Source: Micromonospora narathiwatensis (GTDB lineage Bacteria; Actinomycetota; Actinomycetes; Mycobacteriales; Micromonosporaceae). Taken from it: a stretch of DNA of 64,000 nt. The position numbers and the translations under genes were made by a program. The DNA lies in contig NZ_LT594324.1 in the NCBI RefSeq assembly GCF_900089605.1, positions 4,340,001 through 4,404,000 on the forward strand, written 5' to 3'. Of this stretch, positions 1 to 8,673 are shown piece after piece. Below the pieces are notes generated by a model, which was given only the letters and a program-made list of their open reading frames with translations, searched no databases and was not told the DNA's origin. The number at the start of each line of letters is the position of its first letter. Within the stretch, counting starts at the first letter, position 1.

Positions 1-1047
1 CTGGATCGTCGAGTACGCGTCCACCACGCCTCCCGGCGGCGGGGTGGTCGGCGGCGCGGTGGTCGGCGGCGGGGTGCCGCCACCCCGGGTGTAGACGGCC
101 ACGTAGTCGACCAGCATCGGACGGCCGGAGACGGTGGCCGAGGTCGGCGTGGTGGTGCCGGCCACGCCGTTCGGGAAGCCGCCGCCCATCGCCACGTTGA
201 GCAGCATGAAGTAGCCGCCGTGGTTGGTCATCTGCCCCCAGTACGAGCCGACCTGGCTCTGGCTGACGGTGTGGAAGAGTTGGCCGTCGACGTACCAGCG
301 GAGCTGCTGGGGGCTGACCGAGGCGTCCCACTCGAAGCGGTACGTGTGGAACGCCGCCTGGCAGGTGCTGCCCGGGCAGGCCCGGGAGTTGCCGATGCCG
401 TTGAACTCGTTGCACGGCCCACCAGGGGCGACGCCGCAGTGCAGCACCCCCCAGACCGAGTTGATCCCGTTGACGTTCTCCATCACGTCGAACTCGCCGA
501 CGCCCGGCCAGTTCTGGTAGTTGCCCCGGTACGGCGAGCCGAGGGCCCAGAACGCCGGCCAGTAGCCGGCCGCCTCCGCGCCGGTGACGTTCGGCATCTG
601 GATCCGCCCCTCCAGGGCGAGGACTCCCCCGGCCGGCGGCTTGAAGTCGGTCCGTACGGTCTCGATCCGGGCCGAGGTCCACCGGCCGGAGCCGTCCCGC
701 AGCGGGGTGATCCGCAGGTTGCCGGTGCCGTCCTGGCTGAGGTTGGCGGTGTTCGAGGTGTACGTCTGGATCTCGCCGGTGCCCCAGTTGGCCGGGCCGC
801 CCGGGTAGCTCGTGCCGGTGTCGATGATCCAGTTGGCGGACGAGGGCAGGGTGCCGGCGGCGCCGGTGAAGTCGTCGCTCCACACCAGACTCCAACCGGA
901 CGGCGGGGGCGGGACGGCGGCGTGGGCGGTCATCGTGACGGTGGCCAGCGCGGTGGTGGTGGCGACCACGGCGGCCGCCAGGGAGAGCCGCCGGCGCGAC
1001 CGGCGCACGGCGGACGGGGCGGCGGACGCCGCCGGGACAGGATTCAT
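1..1047 (-). CDS. Secreted GH16 beta-glucanase (laminarinase-like), 3' end outside the window
   Basis: Predicted extracellular endo-beta-1,3(4)-glucanase. The visible 349 residues begin with an Arg-rich export signal (SRRRLSLAAA, possibly twin-arginine type) ending near AHA, followed by a GH16 jelly-roll domain. The catalytic signature GEFDVMEN is visible, matching the family E-x-D-x-x-E pattern that carries nucleophile and acid/base. Next come a Pro/Thr/Gly linker (residues about 320-340) and the start of another domain, DAYSTIQ, which resembles the first residues of CBM6 modules. The gene runs off the left edge, so the C-terminal binding module is inferred. The ATG is the first start before the signal peptide, and a LacI-type palindrome lies just upstream. 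GH16 assignment is firm; exact substrate (laminarin, lichenan or other) is not decided. Confidence 0.9.
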   Translation of the reverse strand, partial: MNPVPAASAAPSAVRRSRRRLSLAAAVVATTTALATVTMTAHAAVPPPPSGWSLVWSDDFTGAAGTLPSSANWIIDTGTSYPGGPANWGTGEIQTYTSNTANLSQDGTGNLRITPLRDGSGRWTSARIETVRTDFKPPAGGVLALEGRIQMPNVTGAEAAGYWPAFWALGSPYRGNYQNWPGVGEFDVMENVNGINSVWGVLHCGVAPGGPCNEFNGIGNSRACPGSTCQAAFHTYRFEWDASVSPQQLRWYVDGQLFHTVSQSQVGSYWGQMTNHGGYFMLLNVAMGGGFPNGVAGTTTPTSATVSGRPMLVDYVAVYTRGGGTPPPTTAPPTTPPPGGVVDAYSTIQ

Positions 1048-1075
1048 CGGAATGCCTCTCTGCGGGGACGGGGCG

Positions 1076-1089
1076 AGAGAGCGCTCTCT
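1076..1089. promoter_or_regulatory. LacI-family-type operator palindrome upstream of the GH16 gene
   Basis: A perfect 14-bp palindrome, AGAGAGCGCTCTCT, lies about 30 bp upstream of the glucanase start. It has the GAGCGCTC core of operators bound by LacI-family sugar repressors such as CebR in actinomycetes. This suggests substrate-induced expression of the glucanase. No LacI gene is present in the window, so the repressor would act in trans. Confidence 0.6.
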
Positions 1090-1122
1090 GGTTGCGATTT
1101 GTACGCCCCGCCCCCGCACTTG

Positions 1123-1866
1123 TCAACGTTCGTCGATGCCTGCCGGCTGCGGCCGGCGCAGGACGGCCTGCTCCAGGGCGGTCCACCCGGTCGTGGTGAC
1201 CAGATAGAGCACCGCCGCCAGCGGCACCACCAGAGCCACCAGCACCGACGTGTACGGCAGCAGCGGCACCAGCCGACCCAGGGCGGCGGCGGGGCCCTCG
1301 GTGGGCGTACCGGTGGCCGCGGCCGCCCGGCGGGCCCGGCGCGACGACCACCAGGCCAGCGCCAGCAGGGCCGCCAGCAGCAGCCCGAAGACCGCCAGCA
1401 CCGGGCCGGAGAGCCCGTCGCCGAGGTGCCAGCCCAGCGGCACGCCCGCCAGCCGCTCGTGCAGCAGGCCGGGCGAGCCGGCGTCGTCGAGGCCGTCGCC
1501 GGTGGCGAAGAGGCGGTACATGACCAGGAAGAACGGCGCCTGCAACAGCGCCGGGAGGCAGCCCGCGACCGGACTGGCCCCGGCCCGCCGGTAGAGCGCG
1601 ACCAGCTCGCTCTGCAGGCGGGCCGGGTCGTCGGCGTACCGCTGGGAGAGGTCGCGGATCTCGGGGGCGAGCGCCGCACGGCGCCGCTCCCCGCGGACCT
1701 GGGCCAGGGTGAGCGGCGAGAGCATCAGCCGGACCCCGATGGTGAACAGGACGATCGCGGCGGCCGTCGCGGCCCCGCCGGTCAGCGGGGCCAGCGTGTC
1801 GGCGAGCCAGGTGACGACGGTGGCGGCGACGGAGGCCGCGGTGTGCAGTGGTGCGAAGGCGAGCAC
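1123..1866 (-). CDS. YidC/Oxa1-family membrane protein insertase
   Basis: A 247-residue polytopic protein of the YidC/Oxa1/Alb3 family, which inserts and folds proteins in the cytoplasmic membrane. It begins with a hydrophobic helix. The first core segment (IVLFTIGVRLMLSPL) contains the conserved Arg of the hydrophilic groove, and a charged cytoplasmic coiled-coil hairpin follows (about residues 60-95). The PALLQAPFFLVMYRLF segment is typical, and further helices and a basic tail follow. It lacks the large N-terminal periplasmic domain of proteobacterial YidC. It is probably an accessory paralogue, since the main yidC normally sits with rnpA/rpmH near oriC, which is not seen here. It lies 123 bp downstream of the DUF6412-like gene on the same strand. 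Confidence 0.85.
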   Translation of the reverse strand: MLAFAPLHTAASVAATVVTWLADTLAPLTGGAATAAAIVLFTIGVRLMLSPLTLAQVRGERRRAALAPEIRDLSQRYADDPARLQSELVALYRRAGASPVAGCLPALLQAPFFLVMYRLFATGDGLDDAGSPGLLHERLAGVPLGWHLGDGLSGPVLAVFGLLLAALLALAWWSSRRARRAAAATGTPTEGPAAALGRLVPLLPYTSVLVALVVPLAAVLYLVTTTGWTALEQAVLRRPQPAGIDER

Positions 1867-1896
1867 GGGGAAACCCCTCGGTCCGATTCCGGATGC

Positions 1897-1925
1897 CCCG
1901 ACGGGACGACACGTCCCGACGGGAC
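1897..1925. repeat. Paired CCCGACGGGAC repeat upstream of the yidC-like gene
   Basis: Two identical 11-bp copies of CCCGACGGGAC start 18 bp apart, 30-60 bp upstream of the yidC-like start codon. Each contains an inverted CCC/GGG element. The position suits a regulator-binding site, but no regulator is known. It could also be chance in such GC-rich DNA. Confidence 0.35.
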
Positions 1926-1989
1926 GGATGACGACGGAACCGGCCGCGTGGCAGCGACCACCCCCGCACGGAGCGAGGACGGCGGGACG

Positions 1990-2277
1990 CTACGCGGCCG
2001 AGGGGCGCGGGCCGGGTGCTCGGGGACGGGGCCGGCCGGAGGCGTCCGGGTCGGCCTGCCGGGGCACCCGGCGACCGCGGGACCGGGCGCGCAGGGCGGC
2101 GGCCCGCCGCCCGCCGGGCGGAGTGGGCAGCGCCCGCACCCGCAAGGCGAGCAGCGTGGCCAGCAGCAGCGCGGCGGCGACCGCCGCGCCGGCGAGCAGC
2201 CCCGCCGGCCGGTCGGCCATGAACTGGGCGAGGACGTACGCCCACGTCCCCGTCACCACCACCAGCATCCCCGGCAC
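1990..2277 (-). CDS. Small membrane protein, DUF6412-like
   Basis: A 95-residue protein with two predicted hydrophobic segments (about residues 3-18 and 25-47) followed by a strongly basic, Pro/Arg-rich cytoplasmic tail. It resembles the small actinobacterial DUF6412 proteins that I recall next to YidC-like genes. That family assignment is from memory and unchecked. It sits between lysX (70 bp upstream) and the yidC-like gene, all on one strand, so it may be part of a loose membrane-related transcription unit. No catalytic motif is visible and the function is unknown. Confidence 0.6.
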   Translation of the reverse strand: MPGMLVVVTGTWAYVLAQFMADRPAGLLAGAAVAAALLLATLLALRVRALPTPPGGRRAAALRARSRGRRVPRQADPDASGRPRPRAPGPRPSAA

Positions 2278-2346
2278 GCGCCCAGCCTAAAACCCCCTGT
2301 CACCCCCGGCCCACCCACTCGATGGCCGACCCGCCGGGTAGCCGGG

Positions 2347-5300
2347 TCAGGAGTCGCGGACCAGCGGGAACGGCAGGGTCTCCCGGATCGACCGGCCGGT
2401 CAGCAGCATCATCAGCCGGTCCACGCCGAGCCCGAGGCCGCCGGTGGGCGGCATCGCGTACTCCAGCGCGGTGAGGAAGTCCTCGTCCAGCTCCATCGCC
2501 TCCGGATCGCCGCCGGCCGCCCGCAGCGACTGCTCGGTGAGCCGGCGCCGCTGCTCGGTCGGGTCGACCAGCTCGGTGTACGCGGTGCCCAGCTCCATCC
2601 CGAACGCCACCAGGTCCCACCGCTCGGCCAGCCGCGGGTCGCGCCGGTGCTGCCGGGTCAGCGGGGACACCTCGGTCGGGAAGTCCAGGTAGAACGTCGG
2701 CCCCTCGGTCCGCGCCTCGACCAGCCGCTCGTACAGCTCCAGCAGCACCGCGCCGCGCCTCCAACCCGGGTCGTACGGCACCCCGGCGGTGTCGCAGAAC
2801 TTGCGCAGGGCGGCCAGCTCGGTGTCGGCGGTGACCTCCTCGCCCAACGCGGCGGAGATCGCCTCGTTGACCGTCCGCACCGGCCACTCACCACCGAGAT
2901 CGACCAGCCCGCCGCCCGGGCGGCGGGCCGCCGGCGTGCCGTGCACCGCCACCGCCACCCCGACGATCAGCTCCCGGGCCAGCGCCCGCATGTCGTGGTA
3001 GTCGGCGTACGCCTGGTACGCCTCCAGCACGGTGAACTCCGGGTTGTGGCTGTGGTCGACGCCCTCGTTGCGGAACGCCCGACCCAGCTCGTACACCCGC
3101 TCGACGCCACCCACGGCCAGCCGCTTCAGATAGAGCTCCGGCGCGATCCGCAGGCTGAGCCGCAGGTCGTACGCGTTGCTGTGAGTGACGAACGGGCGGG
3201 CGTTGGCCCCGCCGTGCACCCGCTGGAGGATCGGCGTCTCCACCTCCAGGAAGCCCCGCCCGACCAGCAACGAGCGCAGGCTGTGCAGGGCCGCGCCGCG
3301 CGCCCGCAGCAGCTCCCGCGCGTCGGCGTTGATGGCCAGGTCCAGGTAGCGCTGCCGGACCCGGGCCTCCGGGTCGGCCAGCCCGTGGTGCTTGTCCGGC
3401 AGCGGGCGCAGGCACTTGGCGGTGAGTCGCCAGTCGGCGACCCGGACCGACACCTCGTCGTGCCGCGTGGTGTACACCTCGCCGGTGGCGCCGACGTGGT
3501 CGCCGATGTCGATCGTGGCCCGCCAGCGGTCCAGGTCGTGCTCCAGCATGAGCTGAAGGTCGCCGCTGCCGTCCCGGACCGTGGCGAACAGCACCCCACC
3601 GTGGTCGCGGACCAGCAGCACCCGGCCGGCCACCGCCACGGTCTCCCCCGTCCCGGTGTCCGGGGCCAGCCCCGCGTGCCGCGCCCGCACCGCCGCGCAG
3701 CTCTCCGTACGGGGATAGCCCACCGGGTACGGGTCGACCCCGTCGGCGCGCAGCCGGTCCAGCTTGGCCAGGCGTACCCGGACCTGCTCCGGGCGCTCGA
3801 TCGCGGCCGGCTCCGGCGGTACGGCCCGGACCGTCGCGGCGGCCGGCGGCACGAAGCGCACCCCGCCGCCGGGCGGCGGCACCCCGTACAGCGGGGTGGG
3901 CCGGCCGCCGGGCAGGGCGAGGAAGCCCTCGGCGATCGCCGCCGCGATGCCCACCCGGGCCAGCTCCCGGCGCTCGGCGAAGCAGAGGTAGCGGGGCAGC
4001 CAGTTCGGCTGGTACTTGGCGTTGGACAGGTAGAGCGACTCGAGCTGCCACCAGCGGGAGAAGAAGAGCAGGGCGTGCCGCCAGAGCCGGATGACCGGGC
4101 CGGCGCCGATCCGCGCGCCCTGCTCGAAGACCGAGCGGAACACCGCGAAGTTCAGCGACACCCGCTCGACGCCCAGCCGGTGGGCGGCGCCCAGCAGCGC
4201 GGCCACCATGAACTCCATGACCCCGTTCTCGGCCACCCGGTCCCGGCGCATCAGGTCCAGCGAGAGCCCGTTCGCGCCCCACGGGCTCAGCGACAGCAGC
4301 GCCCGCACCCGGCCCTCGGCGTCCCGGGCGTCGACCAGCACGCAGTCGCCGTCGGCCGGGTCGCCGAGCCGGCCCAGCGCCATCGAGAAGCCCCGCTCGT
4401 TCTCGGTGTCCCGCCAGGCGCTGGCCAGGCCGGCCAGCCGGGCCAGTTCCTCCGGCGGGATCTCGGCGTGCCGCCGCACCCGGGCGACGTAGCCGGCGCG
4501 TTCCACCCGGTGCACCGCCTGGCGTACCGGCCGCATGTCCCGCCCGTCCAGGTCGAACTCGCGGGTCAGCAGGATCGCCTCGTCGCCCAGGTGCAGCACC
4601 TTCAACCCGTGCCGCTGGTACGCCCGGGCCCCGGCCTCACCGGTGCCCATCACGGCCGGGATCCAGGCGTACGCGCGGGCCTGCCCGAGCCACGCCTCGA
4701 TGGCCGGGCCCCACGCCTCCGGGTCGCCGACCGGGTCGCCGCTGGCCAGGCTGACCCCGTTGACCACCCGGTAGGTGATCGCCGCCTTGCCGCTGGGCGA
4801 GAAGACGGCCGCCTTGTCCCGCCGGGTGGCGAAGTAGCCGAGGGAGTCCCGCTCACCGTGCCGGGCGAGCAGCTCACGGATCCGCTGCTCCTCCTCGGGC
4901 TGCAGCACGGCGTTGGCGCGCTGCGAGCGGAGCAGGGTGAACAGGCCGGTCACGAAGGCGACCGCGCCGAAACCGCCGAGCAGCAGGTTGACCCAGCCGG
5001 GCGCCTGGCCCCGGCGGGTCACGTCGAGCGTGATCGCGCCACCGAACACCTTCTCCGCCGCGTACCCGAGCCGGTCCGACCAGGTGTGCAGGCTGCCCGG
5101 TTCGACCAGGAGCAGCAGGTAGCCGAGCCCGACCGAGAGCGCCGCCAGGCCGAAGAAGACGCCGAGCGCCCGCCAGGTGCTGCCGCCGCGTACCCGGGCG
5201 TAGAACTCCCGGCGGGCCGCGAGCAGGAGGGCCAGCGCGCCGGCGGCGAAGGCGATGCCGACCCACACCCCGACGGTCTCCAGGGTGGTGAAGAGCCGCT

Positions 5301-5676
5301 GCCCGGCGGCGGCGTTGAGCCGGTTGCTGCCGATCACCAGCAGCAGCACCCCGGCCAGCACGCTGACCGCCAGGGTCAGGCTGAAGTACGCCACCATCAC
5401 CCAGTACGCCAGCCGCTTGCGGCGCAGCACCGCCGAGGCCAGGGTGCCGAGGAAGACCGCGTACGCCAGGTTGGCCGGCGCGGGCACCAGCAGGGCGTCG
5501 ATCGCGGTGCGGACCGGCTGGAACCCGGTACGGAAGGCGCTGCTCAGCGCCGCCAGCGCGCAGACCACCGCGACGACCCAGAGCAGGGTGGCGAAGCCCC
5601 GGGGCACCTGCTCCCGCCAGCCACGGTCGGTACGCCGGCCCCCGTTCACCCTCCGCGACGTGCTGCTCGGAGTCAA
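2347..5676 (-). CDS. lysX: Bifunctional phosphatidylglycerol lysyltransferase / lysyl-tRNA synthetase LysX
   Basis: A fused protein of about 1109 residues. A lysyl-tRNA synthetase module supplies Lys-tRNA, and an MprF-like module transfers lysine to phosphatidylglycerol, reducing surface charge and giving cationic-peptide tolerance. Visible parts: several N-terminal membrane segments (to about residue 230), a DUF2156-type transferase domain (about 270-560), an OB-fold anticodon-binding region (VAVAGRVLLVRDHGGVLF) and a class II synthetase core. The core has motif 2 (FRNEGVDHSHNPEFT) and motif 3 (GLGLGVDRLMML). Length is close to mycobacterial LysX (about 1170). The chosen start is TTG, preceded by GGGAGG five bases upstream; the next GTG, nine codons in, has its Shine-Dalgarno too close. 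A second, housekeeping LysRS is expected elsewhere. Confidence 0.93.
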   Translation of the reverse strand: MTPSSTSRRVNGGRRTDRGWREQVPRGFATLLWVVAVVCALAALSSAFRTGFQPVRTAIDALLVPAPANLAYAVFLGTLASAVLRRKRLAYWVMVAYFSLTLAVSVLAGVLLLVIGSNRLNAAAGQRLFTTLETVGVWVGIAFAAGALALLLAARREFYARVRGGSTWRALGVFFGLAALSVGLGYLLLLVEPGSLHTWSDRLGYAAEKVFGGAITLDVTRRGQAPGWVNLLLGGFGAVAFVTGLFTLLRSQRANAVLQPEEEQRIRELLARHGERDSLGYFATRRDKAAVFSPSGKAAITYRVVNGVSLASGDPVGDPEAWGPAIEAWLGQARAYAWIPAVMGTGEAGARAYQRHGLKVLHLGDEAILLTREFDLDGRDMRPVRQAVHRVERAGYVARVRRHAEIPPEELARLAGLASAWRDTENERGFSMALGRLGDPADGDCVLVDARDAEGRVRALLSLSPWGANGLSLDLMRRDRVAENGVMEFMVAALLGAAHRLGVERVSLNFAVFRSVFEQGARIGAGPVIRLWRHALLFFSRWWQLESLYLSNAKYQPNWLPRYLCFAERRELARVGIAAAIAEGFLALPGGRPTPLYGVPPPGGGVRFVPPAAATVRAVPPEPAAIERPEQVRVRLAKLDRLRADGVDPYPVGYPRTESCAAVRARHAGLAPDTGTGETVAVAGRVLLVRDHGGVLFATVRDGSGDLQLMLEHDLDRWRATIDIGDHVGATGEVYTTRHDEVSVRVADWRLTAKCLRPLPDKHHGLADPEARVRQRYLDLAINADARELLRARGAALHSLRSLLVGRGFLEVETPILQRVHGGANARPFVTHSNAYDLRLSLRIAPELYLKRLAVGGVERVYELGRAFRNEGVDHSHNPEFTVLEAYQAYADYHDMRALARELIVGVAVAVHGTPAARRPGGGLVDLGGEWPVRTVNEAISAALGEEVTADTELAALRKFCDTAGVPYDPGWRRGAVLLELYERLVEARTEGPTFYLDFPTEVSPLTRQHRRDPRLAERWDLVAFGMELGTAYTELVDPTEQRRRLTEQSLRAAGGDPEAMELDEDFLTALEYAMPPTGGLGLGVDRLMMLLTGRSIRETLPFPLVRDS

Positions 5677-5982
5677 TGCGGCCTCCCTGGCGGCCGGCGA
5701 CGACGCACGGGCACCGGCCGGTCCCCATCGTAGGCGCGCCGACACCACCCCGCCCGGACCTGCTCGCCCGGGTCGCCGCCCGGCCGCGGAGCGTGGCTGT
5801 TCCCGTGCCGCGTTCCACTGCCGAGGCAGGCGGCCCGTCCGGAGGGGCCGTGGTCCCTTCCCGAGGCAGTCGGTCCCTCGGGAGGGCTGTCGACACGCCG
5901 GGCCGGGTTTCCGGGCTCGGACACGCTGGGTAACAGGCCGTCGACCGGGCGGCACGGTGCCGCGGCCGGTACGGAACGGACG
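5677..5982. other. Divergent intergenic region between lysX and the YbdK-type ligase, with a stem-loop
   Basis: About 306 bp without a convincing gene. It must hold the promoters of both divergent genes; no clear -35/-10 pair is visible in the GC-rich sequence. The only distinct structure is an inverted repeat, TCCCGAGG and CCTCGGGA (5859-5866 and 5876-5883), with related GAGGCAG words nearby. This could be an operator or a 5'-UTR hairpin. Confidence 0.5.
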
Positions 5983-7140
5983 GTGAGGGCGATGAGCGGA
6001 TCGGTGGCGGAGCGGGCACGGCGGGCCACGCCGGACGGCACCGACCTGCTCACGGTCGGGGTCGAGGAGGAGTTCCTGCTCGTCGACCCGCACACCGGGG
6101 CGGCCGTGCCCGCCGTCGAGCTGGTCCTGGAGCAGGTGCCGGCGGAACTGCGCGGCCAGGTGGAACGGGAGTTCCAGACCAGCCAGATCGAGATCGGCAG
6201 CCCGCCCGGGCTGGAGCTGTCCTCCGTCCGGCACTCCCTGAACCTGCTCCGCACCGAGCTGGCCGACGCCGCCGAGCGGGCCGGCGTACGGCTGCTCGCC
6301 ATCGGCACCGGGCCGGTGGACGGGCCGGTGCCGCCGGTGGTGGACAAGCCCCGCTTCGACCGGATGATCGAACGGTTCCGGCTGCTGGTGCCCGGTCCCG
6401 GCAACAACGGCCTGCACGTGCACGTCGGCATCCCCGATCCGGAGGCCGGGGTGCGGGTGCTCAACCACGTCCGGCCCTGGCTGCCGGTCCTGCACGCGGC
6501 GACCGCCAACTCCCCGTTCGCCAAGGGCGCCGACAGCGGGTACGCGAGCTGGCGCTCGATCGAGTGGGAACGCTGGCCGTCGGTGGCGCCCACCCCGTAC
6601 CTGGACTCGCACGAGCACTACGGGCGGCTCATCCGGCAGCTCACCGCCAGTGGCGTGCTGCTCGACGAGGGGATGCTCTACTGGTACGCCCGGCTGTCCG
6701 CGAGGTATCCGACGGTGGAGATCCGGATCGGGGACGTCTGCCCGTCGGTGGACGACGCGGTGCTGATCGCCGCCCTGGTCCGGGCCCTGGTGGCGACCGC
6801 ACTGGCCGACGTCGCCGAGGGGCGGCCGGCCGTCCGTACCGACCACCACCTGCTGGTCGCCGCGCACTGGCGGGCGGCCCACGACGGGCTGGAGGGCGAG
6901 GGCGTCGACCTGACCGACGGGGAGCTGCGCCCGGCCTGGGAACTGCTCGACCGGCTGGTCGAGCGGGTCCGCCCCGAGTTGGCCCGGCACGGCGACCTCG
7001 ACCGGGTGACCGACCTGCTGGGCGGGCTGCGCCGGCACGGCAGCGGCGCGGCGCGGCAGCGGGCGGTGTTCGCGCGTACCGGCCGGTTGACCGACGTGGT
7101 GGCGGACGTGGCCCGGCAGACCCGGGGCCGAGTGGGGTGA
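5983..7140 (+). CDS. Carboxylate-amine ligase, YbdK/GCS2 family
   Basis: A 385-residue member of the glutamate-cysteine ligase type 2 (YbdK) family, ATP-grasp-like enzymes forming an amide between a carboxylate and an amine. The N-terminal TVGVEEEFLLVD is the family hallmark, with acidic metal-binding residues. FQTSQIEIGSPPG and GNNGLHVHVGIPD are further conserved blocks, and ARYPTVEIRIGDVCPSVDD lies in the C-terminal half. E. coli YbdK has weak gamma-glutamylcysteine synthetase activity, but the true substrate of most homologues is unknown. The start could be the GTG used here or an ATG three codons later; neither has a strong Shine-Dalgarno. It is monocistronic, divergent from lysX. Confidence 0.88.
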   Translation: MRAMSGSVAERARRATPDGTDLLTVGVEEEFLLVDPHTGAAVPAVELVLEQVPAELRGQVEREFQTSQIEIGSPPGLELSSVRHSLNLLRTELADAAERAGVRLLAIGTGPVDGPVPPVVDKPRFDRMIERFRLLVPGPGNNGLHVHVGIPDPEAGVRVLNHVRPWLPVLHAATANSPFAKGADSGYASWRSIEWERWPSVAPTPYLDSHEHYGRLIRQLTASGVLLDEGMLYWYARLSARYPTVEIRIGDVCPSVDDAVLIAALVRALVATALADVAEGRPAVRTDHHLLVAAHWRAAHDGLEGEGVDLTDGELRPAWELLDRLVERVRPELARHGDLDRVTDLLGGLRRHGSGAARQRAVFARTGRLTDVVADVARQTRGRVG

Positions 7141-7182
7141 CCCGCGGCGGGACCGGCCCGCGGTCGATCTCCGCGTGTCAGG

Positions 7183-8574
7183 ATGGACCTCGTGGCGGAA
7201 CGGCTGGTCGTCGTCGGCGGGGACGCGGCCGGAATGGCGGCGGCGTCCCAGGCCCGACGCCGCCGTGACCCCGACGAGCTGGAGATCGTCGCCTTCGAGC
7301 GGGGCCACTTCACCTCGTACTCCGCCTGTGGCATCCCGTACTGGATCAGCGGGGTGGTGCCGGACCGGGACCAGCTCGTCGCCCGCGACCCGGTCACGTT
7401 CCGGGAGCGGTACGACATCCACGTCCGGCTGCGGCACGCGGTCACCGCCATCGACCTGGGCCGCCGCGAGGTGTTCGCCCGCGACCTGGCGGGCGGCGGC
7501 GAGGTCCGCGAGCGGTTCGACGCCCTGGTGTACGCCACCGGCGCGACGCCGGTACGGCCCGAATGGGCGGGCGGCGACATCGCCGGGGTGTTCGGCGTAC
7601 AGACCCTCGACGACGGCACGGCCCTGCTGGACTGGCTGGAGCGCGAGCCCCGGCCCCGCCGCGCGGTGGTGGTCGGCGGCGGCTACATCGGCGTGGAGAT
7701 GGCCGAGGCACTGCTCCAGCGCGGTCTCTCGGTCGATCTGGTCGAGCAGGCCGACCAGCCGATGTCCACCGTGGACCCGGACATGGCCGAGCTGGTCGCC
7801 GACGCGATGCGCGGGATCGGCATCGTCATCCGTACCGGCCTGATGGTCACCGACCTCCGGGAGCGGGACGGCCGGATCGCCGCGGTGGACACCTCGGCGG
7901 GGCCGATCCCCGCCGACGTCGTGGTGCTCGGTCTCGGCGTACGCCCGAACAGCGCCCTCGCCGAGGCCGCCGGCCTGCCGATCGGCCCCACCGGCGGGGT
8001 CCGCACCGACCGCCGGATGCGGGTGCCCGGGGTGCCTGGCGTCTGGGCGGCCGGCGACTGCGTGGAGACCCTGCACCGGGTCAGCGGGATGCCGGTGCAC
8101 ATCCCCCTGGGCACCCACGCCAACAAACAGGGCAGGGTCGCCGGGATCAACATCGGTGGCGGGTACGCCACGTTTCCCGGGGTGATCGGCACCTCCGTGA
8201 CCAAGGTCTGCGACCTGGAGGTGGGGCGGACCGGCCTGCGGGAGCGGGACGCGCTGGCGGCCGGCTTCGAGTTCGTCTCCGTGATCGCCGAGTCGACCAG
8301 CCGGGCCGGCTACTATCCGGGCGCCCGGCCGATGACGGTCAAACTGATCGCCGAGCGGCCCGGCGGCCGGCTGCTCGGGGCGCAGATCGTCGGCTGGTCC
8401 GAGGCGGCCAAGCGGATCGACGCGCTGGCCGTGGCGCTGTGGAACGGCATGACGGTGGACGAGATGACCGCGCTGGACCTCGGCTACGCCCCGCCGTACG
8501 CCCCGGTCTGGGATCCGGTGCTGATCGCCGCCCGCAAGGCCGTCGACGCCCTCACCACTGCCGGCCGCCGGTAG
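7183..8574 (+). CDS. FAD-dependent pyridine nucleotide-disulfide oxidoreductase (CoA-disulfide reductase / NADH oxidase-like)
   Basis: A 463-residue flavoprotein. The N-terminal Rossmann motif (VVGGDAAGMAAASQARR) binds FAD. A redox Cys in YSACGIPYWISG (about residue 49) corresponds to the active-site Cys of CoA-disulfide reductases, NADH oxidases and peroxidases. A second Rossmann motif (VVVGGGYIGVEMAEALL) binds NAD(P)H. GVWAAGDCVE is the second FAD contact, and a C-terminal dimerisation domain follows. It probably reduces CoA or other low-molecular-weight disulfides, or acts as an NADH oxidase; sequence alone does not decide. It follows the YbdK gene by 42 bp on the same strand. A GTG three codons inside is an alternative start. 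Confidence 0.88.
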   Translation: MDLVAERLVVVGGDAAGMAAASQARRRRDPDELEIVAFERGHFTSYSACGIPYWISGVVPDRDQLVARDPVTFRERYDIHVRLRHAVTAIDLGRREVFARDLAGGGEVRERFDALVYATGATPVRPEWAGGDIAGVFGVQTLDDGTALLDWLEREPRPRRAVVVGGGYIGVEMAEALLQRGLSVDLVEQADQPMSTVDPDMAELVADAMRGIGIVIRTGLMVTDLRERDGRIAAVDTSAGPIPADVVVLGLGVRPNSALAEAAGLPIGPTGGVRTDRRMRVPGVPGVWAAGDCVETLHRVSGMPVHIPLGTHANKQGRVAGINIGGGYATFPGVIGTSVTKVCDLEVGRTGLRERDALAAGFEFVSVIAESTSRAGYYPGARPMTVKLIAERPGGRLLGAQIVGWSEAAKRIDALAVALWNGMTVDEMTALDLGYAPPYAPVWDPVLIAARKAVDALTTAGRR

Positions 8575-8673
8575 CGAAGGTCCTCCTGGCACCCGTTCTT
8601 TGTCGGTGGGCGCGGTTAGCGTGTGCGCGCTGTCGCGGTGCCGGTTCCGGCGCCCTTCCCCTCGGAGGCATCC

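Noticed and set aside
220..5733. A plus-strand open frame of 1837 codons opposite the glucanase, yidC-like and lysX genes
   Set aside because: It is the antisense of strongly recognisable minus-strand genes, has compositionally biased Gly/Pro/Arg-rich sequence and no family motif; long antisense frames are normal at this GC content.
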